64,000 nt of DNA from Acanthaster planci (taxonomy: Eukaryota; Echinodermata; Asteroidea; Valvatida; Acanthasteridae), in contig NW_019091440.1 of the NCBI RefSeq assembly GCF_001949145.1, positions 1,454,753 through 1,518,752 on the forward strand. The letters are read 5' to 3'. The position numbers and the translations under genes are program-made. Shown here piece after piece: positions 21,601 through 32,700 of the stretch (positions are counted from its first letter, which is position 1; each line of letters starts with the position of its first letter). Under the pieces are notes generated by a model. It was not told the origin of the DNA, did no database searches, and worked only from the letters and a program-made list of their open reading frames with translations.

Positions 21601-24445
21601 TAATTCTCTCCAAAATAACATGCAAGGTAACGAGCCAAACTATGCTTTTGCCAGAAATCGTTGGTAAAATACATAGAGGCAGACATACAAAAGTCTACGA
21701 CATTTAAGTGCCAGTCCTTTTTAGAATTTCATTTTTTTGGTTTCCATCAGTCAAGAAGACTCAGAAATTAATTTTTATGCCAAATGGCTGATAATACTTT
21801 TATAAGGACCAGGGGGAGAGGGCGGGTATTTTTTTGGGGGGGGGGAACAGTATTCCATCTATTTTTCAATAACATTTCCCACTCCTATCATCTCAGAGGA
21901 ACAAGTGAGGGTTTCCAAACAGGTTTTAGCGCCCCATCTGGCAAAAGTCTCTCTGTTGTATCAAAACTGTGGTTTCCCAGGGTCAAGTCCACCAGCCATT
22001 ATCCTCAACCTTCACACCAGGGTTTGTTGCCAAAACAGCCAGGAGACGAAAGAGAAAACCAAGGGCCCGGGTACAGGTGCATCTCATCAACCGGTAACTA
22101 AGACAGAATTCCCAGACGACTGCAAAATGAGCACCGACGAACACCGAGGTAACGATAACGCAAATTACATCTACCACATCATCGTTACCCCTGCTCATCA
22201 GGCATATCCCAAACCATCCCCATAGAAAAATCCGAGGACAGATGAATTTAGCTGAAAAAGCTTTCAGAAGGGTCAAATCTGAAGTAACCATGCACTATCC
22301 AAGATTTCAAGGCACATCTGATTTTCGATTCCTGGAAAAAACAGTGAGCTTTCAGCACCAAGATTTCGAATGATCCATCAAGTTGAGTGCCAGTAAGGCT
22401 CACATTAAAAAATAACTCTGCAAGGTGAAAGTAATGGGCTAGGTTTGATCATCGTATCAACATTATCCACCTCAACTAACCCAAGCATACTGGTATCTTT
22501 AATACTCTCAATCTGAGTCGCCCAACATCCTGAAGACAATTAATTGAAACCGTTGCTCAGCACATTAAATATGGTAAGCAAAAAATTGACAACGAACCAG
22601 TCACAAATGCTGAAAATCATGCACAGAATTTCACCAGTGACAATCTAGTTTTTCTAAACATTACTTTTTTACACTGAGGAGTGTGCTTTTATGAGTTTCT
22701 CTATGACAGGCACACCATGTGATGTTTCAAAACAACCCCAGGCCAATTCAACTGATAAGCACAGAGTTGTGCTAAGCATTGAACAAAGTTGCTCAGCGCA
22801 CAAAGTGGTTACCAGCCAACACACAGTACGGTGTTCATCCCCACTGACTGGTGCTTGGCAACACTTAACTTAGTATGAAAAATCAGCCATTTTTTCAGCT
22901 GCCCGAAATTCGGTCCAGGTGGAAGCCATCACTGCAGCTCGGAACTCTAGAACCAGACAGCTCTGGAGGAAATGGATTGGGGCCCTAGAATGAGCGGTGA
23001 TCACACTGGATGGAAGCGCTGATCTCTATTGGCCTTATGGTTAGCAAGGGTCAGATATGTCAAGGCATGCGGGAATGCTTGGCTTTGGGGGAGAGGCCAG
23101 TGTCTGGCAGAGCTGGTTGAGATATCCTGGTTAATTGCTGAGCTAAAATGTTAAGGATGGGTCTGAGTACCAATCCGGAGGTGTTAATGACGCTGGCCTG
23201 GGCAAATATAGACTTGGGGAGGCATTTCTGTCATGTGTGCTGACATTGATGGGGGAGGGGAACGTTTGAATACACATTAAAGGGATTCTTGTCCGCGAGT
23301 TGTTCCTGCTTGGGCAGTCAATAGAATCGCCATGTGTACATATGAATGAACTGGTAACCATGGCATCTTGTCATAACCACAAGCAGAAATTAGCAAGCTG
23401 CAGAAAAAAATTGCTTTGTAATCAAGATTTACTGCTTACATACATCGGCTCCAATACCATCTGGTAATATGCTGTTGCTTACCGTGCTGGGCACGGAAAT
23501 TTTAAGTGTGATATTGCAAGCTCAATCCTCTGATCTGTCCCATACATCAACTCTCCCGTGGCCTGCTGCTACCTTGCTTTATCCCAAGGATCAAGCTCAA
23601 TATTATCTACAAAGTCAAAAATTTACTTCAGATCTCACCCCAACTGCAACTTATTTCCACAAAGCTTGTCTTGTTTTACAAAACACACAGCTTTATCTTC
23701 ATCCCCGTCCATTAAAAATACACAGGATGGACGGCAGGACGAGAAAAGATGAAAAAAAAGGCCCATCAATAGGGATTTAATTTGATATGGATCGAAAGAT
23801 ACCGTGCTGAGTGACTGAATAACCACATGTATTTGGGGGATCTTCCCTGCGCTCTTTTGGGTCCAATCCATACATCAGAATTGTCTGTAATGGAACACTG
23901 ACAGACACTGCCCATGTATACACACGTTCAGGCTGCCAAAACAACATGATGCATGTACACAACAGCACATAGGGCTCTTGGAAACACAGAAATTTAACAG
24001 GCCACCAACGATGTCAAGAAGGTGGAGACATTAAGGAATTGAGAAGTCATGACAGATGGGAGCAAGCTGACGCAGACAAACCTAGTGCCAGACAGGGAGA
24101 GGCAACCAGGGGTAGATGGACTGAAATGGAAGATGCATGTATGTAATTCTGAGGGGCACTTGACTTTTCCATATGTTGCTTGTCTTCGCCGTTGCATTTT
24201 GTCAGGAGTACACAAAAATGGAAAGTGGGTAAGCTGAGTTAACAGTGTGCAAGCACACCAGTAACTTAGAGGGAGAAACTTCCGGAAGAGACTAAAATGT
24301 CCAGGAATGTAAGCAATTCCATGATGGGCAATTCCATTTCCAGCATCAGACACAATGCAGTTCTACATATCGGCAGGATTTAGGAATGTAGAACTTGGCC
24401 CCTGTGGCTCCATGTGGGACCTGACGCCCCCTCATAGTCAAACCT
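18683..24445. other. No gene seen
   Basis: Presumed intron or intergenic sequence. Some G/C homopolymer runs (near 20009 and 21835). Frames such as 19774-20139 and 21784-22101 show no domain. Confidence 0.5.
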
Positions 24446-24954
24446 TTTGTGAGTTAAATGCGAATAAAATCTGGTGCACTGACTTACGTGACTGCACATA
24501 AACATAACACTTTGCATTCCCCAGACTAAAGACACTGTTGCCATACCTTGTGATTCAGGGCAAGCTTTTGCATAGCGACCACCATCTCTGGAATGGACTG
24601 GTTCCTTTGTGCCCTTCTTACCCATTGAAAACAGTGTGCTGGTGCAAGGTGTCTTTTATGTAACCGGTGGTGTTGCTAGGATTTTACGAGTGGGAGGGGG
24701 CACAAAGGGGGCACCAGCATCTTATGAGGGGCACCAGCTTTCAGTGGTGTGGTTTTCTGGGGGAAAGCTTTTGTTAGCCTTGTTCAATAGCCATTCAATT
24801 TGTCCCCACACCCCTGTATGTAACTAAGCAAAACCTTGCCCTGAAGCACGAGGTCTAGCAACAGTGCCTTTGGTCAGAGGAATTCAAATTGTGATGTTCA
24901 CGTGAATTTACAGAACTCAGTGTACCAGATTTTATCAGATTTAACTCTTGCAAA
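24446..24954. mobile_element. Foldback (long inverted repeat) element, copy 1, split by a hAT-like MITE
   Basis: The left arm starts TTTGTGAGTTAAATG and continues with AATAAAATCTGGTGCACTGA. The right arm ends with the inverse, TCAGTGTACCAGATTTTAT, then TTTAACTCTTGCAAA. Similarity of the arms extends for roughly 150-200 bp; for example, AGACACTGTTGCCATACCTT in the left arm is inverted in the right. The centre is unrelated to the arms. A 152-bp insertion at 24665-24816 interrupts the element. The same element without the insertion occurs at 56803-57154, which shows the order of events. Confidence 0.8.
24665..24816 (+). mobile_element. hAT-like MITE inserted in the foldback element, 8-bp TSD
   Basis: A 152-bp insert starts CGGTGGTGTTGCTAGG and ends CACACCCCTG. 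It is flanked on both sides by a perfect TATGTAAC (24657-24664 and 24817-24824). The empty site is preserved in the other foldback copy as TTTATGTAACTAAGG (near 57018). An 8-bp duplication and a GTGGYGTWGCKAG-type left end fit non-autonomous hAT elements. The ends match their inverse at about 8 of 11 bases. A related copy is at 44156-44345. Confidence 0.85.
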
Positions 24955-27535
24955 GGGCTAATTGGAAAAACATTGCAATTTGGGTCAATGCATCATGGTG
25001 GGCTATGGAGGATTAGGAGTTGGTCTGTGATGGCAGAAATGTCAAGGGAGTTAGAATGGCAGAACCTGCATGGTGTGGCAGATTCAAATTCCACTCAAGT
25101 CAATTTCTGTACTCATCTTTTTAAATTTTTACAGTTTGACATGATGCCCAAGTTTTGCTTTGGTAAGCTGATGATTACATTCAACCTACTGTATTCCCTT
25201 CTGATGGAGAGGTTTTGAACAAGGAGTGATTGTGTGTCCACCAAAATGAGAAACTTCTGGGGTTTTTTCACTGCAAACTCGATCAAGCATTTGGACACTT
25301 TATTTGTGTCAAAGGGTTGCACAAGAGTTTCCAGCTGTAATAGGATAAAGTGATGACCAGATCTACAGTGATTCTACACGCACACAGGTAAGTCAGACAG
25401 GCTCCACTGGCGATGTAGACTTCGCAAAAACTTTACAAGTATCAAGGAGCACCGTCTCGCCAAACATGGACCCCCTCGTGACCCCAAGGGCTGGAAGCCA
25501 TCGAGTGCAACATTCTGATCCCAGAGTCGGTCCCCACTGCGACTTTCTCCTCTTCTTTCTCATAGGCTCTCACGCAGCCTGGGCCGAGGGCGCTCCATAT
25601 TGTTTGCCAAAGTTTGTCCGTAACAAGATCAATTCAAAGCTGCGAAGTAGGACCATAATTGCCACCTTGGGCGCAAACCTCGGCCCGGTCGTACTCCCTT
25701 GCATTGTTGACCTGATTATCAACTCTCTCTTCTTTTCCTTTTCCGTCGTTCATTTGTAAAGCCCTGAGTCCTCTCGTCTCCGGGCAAATATTGCCGAACA
25801 AGGAAAAAATCTCGGGCACTGACGCTGGAGAAGTCCTCAAACTTTGAAAATAAGCCGAGATTTTGCCCCGCGTGGACAACTCATACAGCAAACACCGGGG
25901 CCCTGAACTGCATAATGATGGCACCCCTTCAGCCACAGGCATCCGACCCTCAACTTACATGCCTCATGTTTGCTTAGATTTTAGAAAAACAGTATTTAAA
26001 AGAGGCAGACGGCGACTTTCGTTTTGCCGGGCGACAAGCCGTCCAACTTTTATATTTTTCCTGCTTCTTTGTGGCGCGTGAATTACTCGCTCTGCCCCTT
26101 TTGTGGTGCTCTTTTTGTGTCCCTGTTCTTTGATAACCAACAAGCAGTTGCACCGTCTGCTCTAAGAGGAGCACAGAGGCCTACCCTACACATCTCACAC
26201 TGTGGACTGCCTGCAAGTTAAAATAGCTGGGCAAATTAACTTCACCCATATTGCCATTTTGTGTACATTCAATTGAAAACAGCCTTTAGTGGAATATGTT
26301 GCAAAGTCACAGCCCAAGGCAGGATTTTACAGCGTGTGAACCCACTGCATGGCTTTACCAAGTCATTAATAGGCTATTACAAGAAGGTCATACCGCCCTC
26401 ACCAGTGCATTCATGAAGCAAATACAAATGTTTCAAACTCGCTTCAGATGCAGAAACCACATTCAAAAACAGCAGTAAATTCTCAATAGACGCATTTCAA
26501 AGGCATTCTTGGGTTCCAATCTACCATCAACCAAATGTTACAAACAACCCTTTCTACCATGTTAGACACACTCATACCGACTCATCTTGAAGTAAAATAC
26601 ACTTTATAAGGGGCCAGACATTTAAAAGGGATTTTTATTGAGCAACATTAAGGCACTGAGCAAGTTCAGCAGATATATAAATGTACCCTACCGGGGCGAG
26701 ACTGGAGAAGAACGAAACATCCACAAAATGATGACAACAGGATTTGACCTTGGTCCCACAGCAGTGAGTGGTCTGTTTGCTTCAAGGTACCCCTTAAAGT
26801 ACCCATTTCTTGCATTCTAGAGCAACTGTTATGCAGAAAAAGACCATGAGCGTAAACTCAGGAGTTTCCAGATTTTTAAACAGATTGTTTTAAAAACCCT
26901 GAGATTGGGAAAAAACTTACAAATCTCAGCCCTGCCCTACCCAACAGAAAACCCTTATTTAGGACTTTAAGTTACAAAATAATTTAGCACTATAATTATA
27001 AACCTGCTTTCGCAATCTGGAGACAAAATCTGATCTTATCTATGGACGTCAGGAAAACGCCGTATGCCATTTGTAACTTCAGGAGCTTGCTTCCAATTAA
27101 TATGTCCCTCACACATCTTCACAGCCTCTCTGTCAGGCCCAGGAATTATTGCAGGCATCGTAAACACTCCCCAGTCATGTGTGTGAGATGAGATACCCTT
27201 AACAGCACTGTGCGGTTCAGGTCATGCCGCCACAACATCAATTGCTTTTTTTTTCTCGGCTACGGTCCGGCCGGGTTTTTTTTTTCCGTTTCGCTCTAAT
27301 TTTTGGTGGAAAACCAGCTGCCCGGGTTGTAAGGAGATATCGGTTGGGACTTTACACCTCGCAAGATCTGCTGGATGGCGTAAGGTGTCATAGAGGAGGG
27401 CAGAAAGGTACACTCTAAAAACAGGATTGTATTTCTTTAAAAAAAAAAATCTCCATCAGGTTAACGTGAGATGAAACATAAAGACAATTCTGGTGTTAAA
27501 AAATGATACAGAAGCTTTGTTCAATTCTTCCTTTC
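24955..27535. other. No gene seen; GC-richer stretch around 25.4-26.2 kb
   Basis: Around 25440-26200 the sequence is of higher complexity and GC than its surroundings. Frames are open on both strands (25466-25759 plus, 25634-25942 minus) but no domain or splice context is recognised. It could be conserved regulatory sequence; I cannot tell. Confidence 0.35.
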
Positions 27536-27540
27536 ACTTT

Positions 27541-27726
27541 CATGAATATTCATGACCTGTCATCTAGTCCTGTGAGTGGCTTTTTTACTATGACTATGCA
27601 TATTCATGTTTTACAATGAGAAAGTGTTTAAGAGGTCAAACTGATTTGTCACCATAGAATTCATAAATATTCACATCATCCAGTGGTCTGAATTGTTTCT
27701 ACTTCGCACATCATGCATATTCATGT
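27541..27726. promoter_or_regulatory. Cluster of four near-palindromic ATGAATATTCAT-like sites
   Basis: CATGAATATTCATG (27541-27554), ATGCATATTCATG (27596-27608), TCATAAATATTCA (27661-27673) and ATGCATATTCATG (27713-27725) are spaced by 51-66 bp. Such palindromes resemble POU-dimer sites (inference). The flanks of the second and fourth sites share some sequence (AAACTGATT), so a decayed tandem repeat of about 117 bp is an alternative. An isolated CATGAATATTCATG also occurs near 60373. Confidence 0.35.
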
Positions 27727-29288
27727 CACTTGCTGAACAAACTGATTGGAGAAAATTTTAAAAACTTAAAAAATTTGAAAGTTTTTAAAATGTTTGAGAT
27801 CAGCCCTTTACTCTCCCACTCAAATGGATGGAGCTTGAAACTCGAGTTGAATAACAAGCAAAACCAAACATGCACTTACCTTGACATATAAACAGCAAAA
27901 TTGAAAGTTGACAGTAATGCAAACGGTGCGAAGAAAGACAGCAACCATGGAAACAAAAGGAAAACAAAGCCATGATTAGCATCTTTACACAAAATGATAA
28001 ATCCCTTTCTTCATAAAATCACACGAATAAACACTTTCAGAAATAAATTTGGCTTTATTCAGATGAATTGTACACACTGAAAAAAAAACAACATATCTTC
28101 TATGGTTCTTTCAAACGAGTTGAAGTTTTGTCCTGAGCAGGCAATCATTCTAAATTACATTCTTGCTGAAATGTGATATTAATTCATTAACCAGGAAACA
28201 CAGCTCGGAGAGCCGAAAATTAAAAAGAAAGAAGAGGAAATTAATCAGCGCAAGAGATGTTACGGAATCGTATCGGTTTCCAAAATCTCCTCGGCCGATG
28301 TTGAGATTGGCAAGTCACGTCGGTTCCTCGTGTCAATTATTTCATACCACACCCGGGGGCATCTTTGCCCAGGAACCAGCCAGTTGCCATGGTAACTGGG
28401 TGCCAGACCACGTTCGGCCGTGTGATCGGATACGGGCTGAGATGGCACACCAATTTCAAGGAGTCACCTTATTTTACAACATTTTTTGGGGAAAAGGGGG
28501 GAGGTTCAATTTCTTGTAAAAAAAATCTATGTCGCAGAAGCGAAAGAAATGAAATCATGTTTCTATGTAACCTTAACCTTTCCTCTCCCCAAAAAACCAT
28601 GGACGGCGACATTCACGTAAGTTGTACAAAGTTTAGAATTCTCTATCACCTCAAATTGACCCCTGTTCCAAAAAAACCCTCAACCTTCTTCATATGAGGG
28701 CAGACCTTTCCCAGCCAGTGAGAGCTGTGCCAACTTGCACTCTGGCCAATCAGTTGCAGGTGTTATACACATACGGAAACAAACTGTTGCTGTTATGAGA
28801 ATCATGTGATTATGATACAGATCTCCAGAATCGCAGAGAAGACAATAACCAAGACCTGCCCTGTGCCTTTGGATTTCACAGCGAGGTGATGGTTTCCAAT
28901 TCAGTGTCACCTGTTTGTGAACGAGTTGGACTCAATTTTTTTTATGAGCGTACCGCGAGTTTGCTTTATCAAATATTACATCAAATTAACCGACTCGTCC
29001 CTAGAAATTTTTAGCGGCATAACATCGACACGATGATAAAATATGGCAAACATGCATCACAAAATCATAAATGGGAATAGATGTGCTAACTTTTCAATGA
29101 CCGAATAACAACCTCATGTGACAAGCCAGCATGTCTTATTAATGTTTTATAAATCGCTGACTACCACCTGCCAACGTAATGTACCATATGTCTTTCAGGC
29201 ACGCCATCGGGAGAGATACTTTGCGTGTGAACCCCAGACAAGATACATCATTTCTTGGTCTCTCTGACGTTTAATCATTCACTTGATC
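27727..29288. other. No gene seen
   Basis: A minus-strand frame at 27982-27800 contains a good donor-like CAAG|GTAAGT, but the phase does not fit ephrin exon 2. Otherwise non-coding. Confidence 0.45.
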
Positions 29289-29715
29289 AAAAGATTCACC
29301 TTCCCAAAGTCTTCAGGCTGAAAGTCTTGGAGGTATGGATAACTCCAGAAATTAGGGGTCCCTTTTTTTGTCGTGTCCCTGTAACATCTGACATGATTTT
29401 GTAAGTTACAAATACATTGTCTAATTTCCGGGAGCGATGAATTAACGCAAATTACCTGCCAAACAAATAGTAATAGTTTGAAATCCATTCTGGTGATATT
29501 TCCATGTCAAACTACAAAGGTCAGATGTAACAGGGACACAAAAATGTCACACTCTTGGACCCCTAACTTCTGGAATTACCTATATGCACGATCTTCCCAG
29601 AGTCTTCAGGTCAATTGTCTCGGTTGTAGGCTACAGGTATGTGACAGTTTTATATGCACCATCTTCCCAAAGTCTTCAGATTACAAATCTTATCGATACG
29701 TGACAGGCCTACATG
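29289..29715. repeat. Imperfect repeats with CTTCCCAAAGTCTTCAG core, split by a MITE
   Basis: The core CACCTTCCCAAAGTCTTCAG (near 29297) recurs as CGATCTTCCCAGAGTCTTCAG (near 29589) and CCATCTTCCCAAAGTCTTCAG (near 29659). The last two are 70 bp apart. The MITE at 29340-29578 sits between the first unit and the rest, so the tandem array predates the insertion. Confidence 0.65.
29340..29578 (-). mobile_element. MITE with CTCCAGAAAT-type inverted ends, copy 2
   Basis: A 239-bp element begins TAACTCCAGAAATTAGGGG and ends CCCCTAACTTCTGGAATTA, so its terminal inverted repeats are about 20 bp with TA borders. Internal inverted pairs (GTGTCCCTGTAACATCTGAC and GTCAGATGTAACAGGGACAC) are better preserved than in the copy at 7740-7952. 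Relative to that copy it lies in reverse orientation: motifs such as TTCATCGCTC and TTTGCTTGGTAA of copy 1 appear here as inverses. Confidence 0.8.
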
Positions 29716-32700
29716 TGCACTTGTCTGTTGATTTTCGCCATCAAAATGAAAGTTCTTGGAGGCTCAGGCTACTGTGTTTGTACCACTAGGCCTGGTATGA
29801 TGCATCAACCACATGAGAAACATCCGTTCATGCCTTTACGGCTCAGCCAATGAAACAGGTTGAACCAACAGGGCACCGTTTTCATGGAATCTGCTACGGA
29901 GAAATTTCACAGGTTTAGGAAGGATATCAAAATTACACTCAAATGAACAACCCTTTGCCTCGAGTTTTCCGCACTAAAGCTCCACACGACGCAACACGAA
30001 CTCACTCAAAAATCCACTCCCCTTTCAAGTTTCCGTTCCAAATCACCGATCCCTGAGCTCCGAACACACACAGAGGAACAAATGCCCAAAAAGAAAGAAA
30101 CTCCTCCTCCTAACCCACCCCCCCTCAAAAAAGCCTTCCAGGTTGGAATTAGAGAAAGTAGACCAATTTATTCCAAGAGTTCACACAATCCCGTCTAACC
30201 TCGAGAGGTTTGCCCACTTGGCTGGAAAGACACTACCAGATTTTACCAAGTATCTCTCTGGGGTAGGTTATTTTTAACACCGCAAGAAATACCGCAGCGA
30301 TTGTTTTATCGCACAAGGTTGCATCGATAGCGGCTTCTAGGACGTGAAAAAGTAGGATGACAGATGATGTGTCCAATATTGCAGGATGTTTCAAAGATAA
30401 AAAGCTTGAAATTGGTACAATCCATCTTGAAGGGATTTCACATTTGGGTTGCTGCCATCCGATAATGTTTTTCAGCAGTTTTTCCTTTTGCAATCAGCCC
30501 ATCCGGGAGGACAAAAAGCCAAGACACTTCACATGGGCACCGCGCACAGAGCAGTAATTTAGCCATCAAAGTCGACCAAGCCTCTCCATTTGTCAACAAT
30601 GAGGGCAGACTTGTGCATGGAGTGGACACAAAGAACAAAACCAAGAACACCAACCTGGATCCTTGCAAACGCAGGAAGGACATCAACGGTGAAGCGTGAG
30701 GCCCCGAGTGCTAGCCAGTGAGGATCACGGCACACATGTACAAATAAACAGGCTCATCTCTAACCTCCACTGCTAAAGAAAACCTGCCCAACTGAAACAA
30801 TACAACCAGCCAGGGCTTGGACCAACCATCGAGATATAGGCTGGCCAGTTGCAAAACAAGATGTGCCATCATGACAAATTGGTGGCTTCCAGCGAGGAGA
30901 AACATCAGGGAGGGATTTCAAAAAGAGAAGCAGGAGTCAGGCAAATTTTGTCAACATTTTCTCAAATTTCAACACTTAAATCATTTCAATAGCAATTTAG
31001 TCCAATTCAGAAGAGTACACTGTATATAGTCAACCTACAATAATTGTCTTTGTATTTATGTTTTCAAACTTAACACGGTCAGCAAAAATCTGCTGGGCAC
31101 CGGTCACACAATATAAATCTAGCCTGACAATTTTGTTGGTAACCAGCTTTTTGCTAAGCAAATGTTTTTCTACGCTCACCAAAATTATAAGCCAGGCAGC
31201 TTTGTGAAATTAGCCTCCGGTGTTCTAGACAGGACGGTGAACATCTCAGGGTCCCCACTAAAGCCCAGTCAACACTGGGAATGTGTATTGGTTACAAAAA
31301 AAACAGGGTGCAATTTTGCGAGCAACAACAGAAGGTCAGTCGGACAGAAGAAAATAAAAAAGCCACCATCAGTGTTTGATTTGCTAAGGCTCTGACCAAA
31401 TAAACAATCAGTGAAGATCTAAATAGGATCCCCATGGCTGGTGATGACACAATTTAGAGTTCCCTGCTGTCTTTCCAAAATCTTGCTTTGTCTTGGTCAG
31501 TGAAGGGTTGACTCCTCCAGAGATACAAATGCAAGTGAAGGATAAGTAAACTTCAGAAATTGAGAAATTTTGGAGGTATGGAGAGAAATCCCCAAGCTGC
31601 CCAGCAGAGGGATCATAAGAACAACAAAATACACCGACTTTTCTGGGTTTGTGATAGGAAACGAAGCATGACTTCTTTCTCAAAAGGCTTTGAGTATGCG
31701 CATTCCATTCCTGGGTGACCGTACCTGACTTGCCTTTTGAACCAAGTGCCCAAAAGTAGCAAACCCGAATGGCTGAACCTCAAAAAATCCACAATTTTGG
31801 TGTCCTATATCCTTTTTTTCAAAATCAGACCCTTGACGCATGACTGAAGAATCTCTTCAGGATGAGGGCTACTTTCCAAACGACAAATTAAAATACCACC
31901 ATCCTTCTTTCCAACTCCACCCCTGGTTCACGATTGATTCACTCCCCCCTCCCACCAATCATCTACTGCCTACCCCCCCCCCCACAACCGTCAGCCACGG
32001 TTGGGTTCCTTGACTCCTTGCCGATGCACTTTCCTGCCCATCCACCTGTTACAGTGTTGCAATCTTTGGGAGGGGACTGCCGCCGGTGATCCATCATCCC
32101 CAGGTGCAATTAAGGTGATGGGGGTTGGCAAGGTGCATAGGGAAGGTATTGTTGCTTGACTTCCAGTCACAATATTGGACCCAACGACAGGTAAACCTGG
32201 CTGTCCTTATCAATCGGAAGAGAAGGACGTTGACACCTTCCTGAAGGACTTCTTTGTATATGTGGTGAGATTATCTGAGAAACTGCAACATCAGTTGTTT
32301 GGACAAGTAACAGATGGCCACAAAATTCAAATCTCAATGAAAACATTCTTTTGCAACTTTTAATGCTCCTATCTAAAACAAGCCAAATAAAAAAACTGCC
32401 AAAACCTTTACTGTAACCCAATGATAACACTTCAAAACCAATGCTCCAGAGAATCCACACTTCTCGTTAAAATCAAAAAGCTTGGAGAATGATGCTACCT
32501 TGGAACACATTTAATAAGAACCGACCGCATGCCTTTTAATAAGAAGAAAGTTGATTGGACCAATCAGAACACTCCTTCGGTAAAATGTGTAGTCTTCAAT
32601 TCGTGGCTGTCAAATACAAGCAACTGAACCATGTTTCTTCGCTTTTTAAGCCCCTACAATTTTCCCTCTGGCCATCCTTAGTGGTTAACTCTTTCCAAAG

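Noticed and set aside
27222-27413. Minus-strand frame ending in a lysine-rich tail
   Set aside because: The lysines come from T-rich tracts on the plus strand; not protein-like evidence.
27800-27982. Minus-strand frame with hydrophobic start and strong GTAAGT donor as ephrin exon 1
   Set aside because: The exon would end after one base of a codon, while exon 2 needs two bases before its first T, so the frame would break. No ephrin motif is present.
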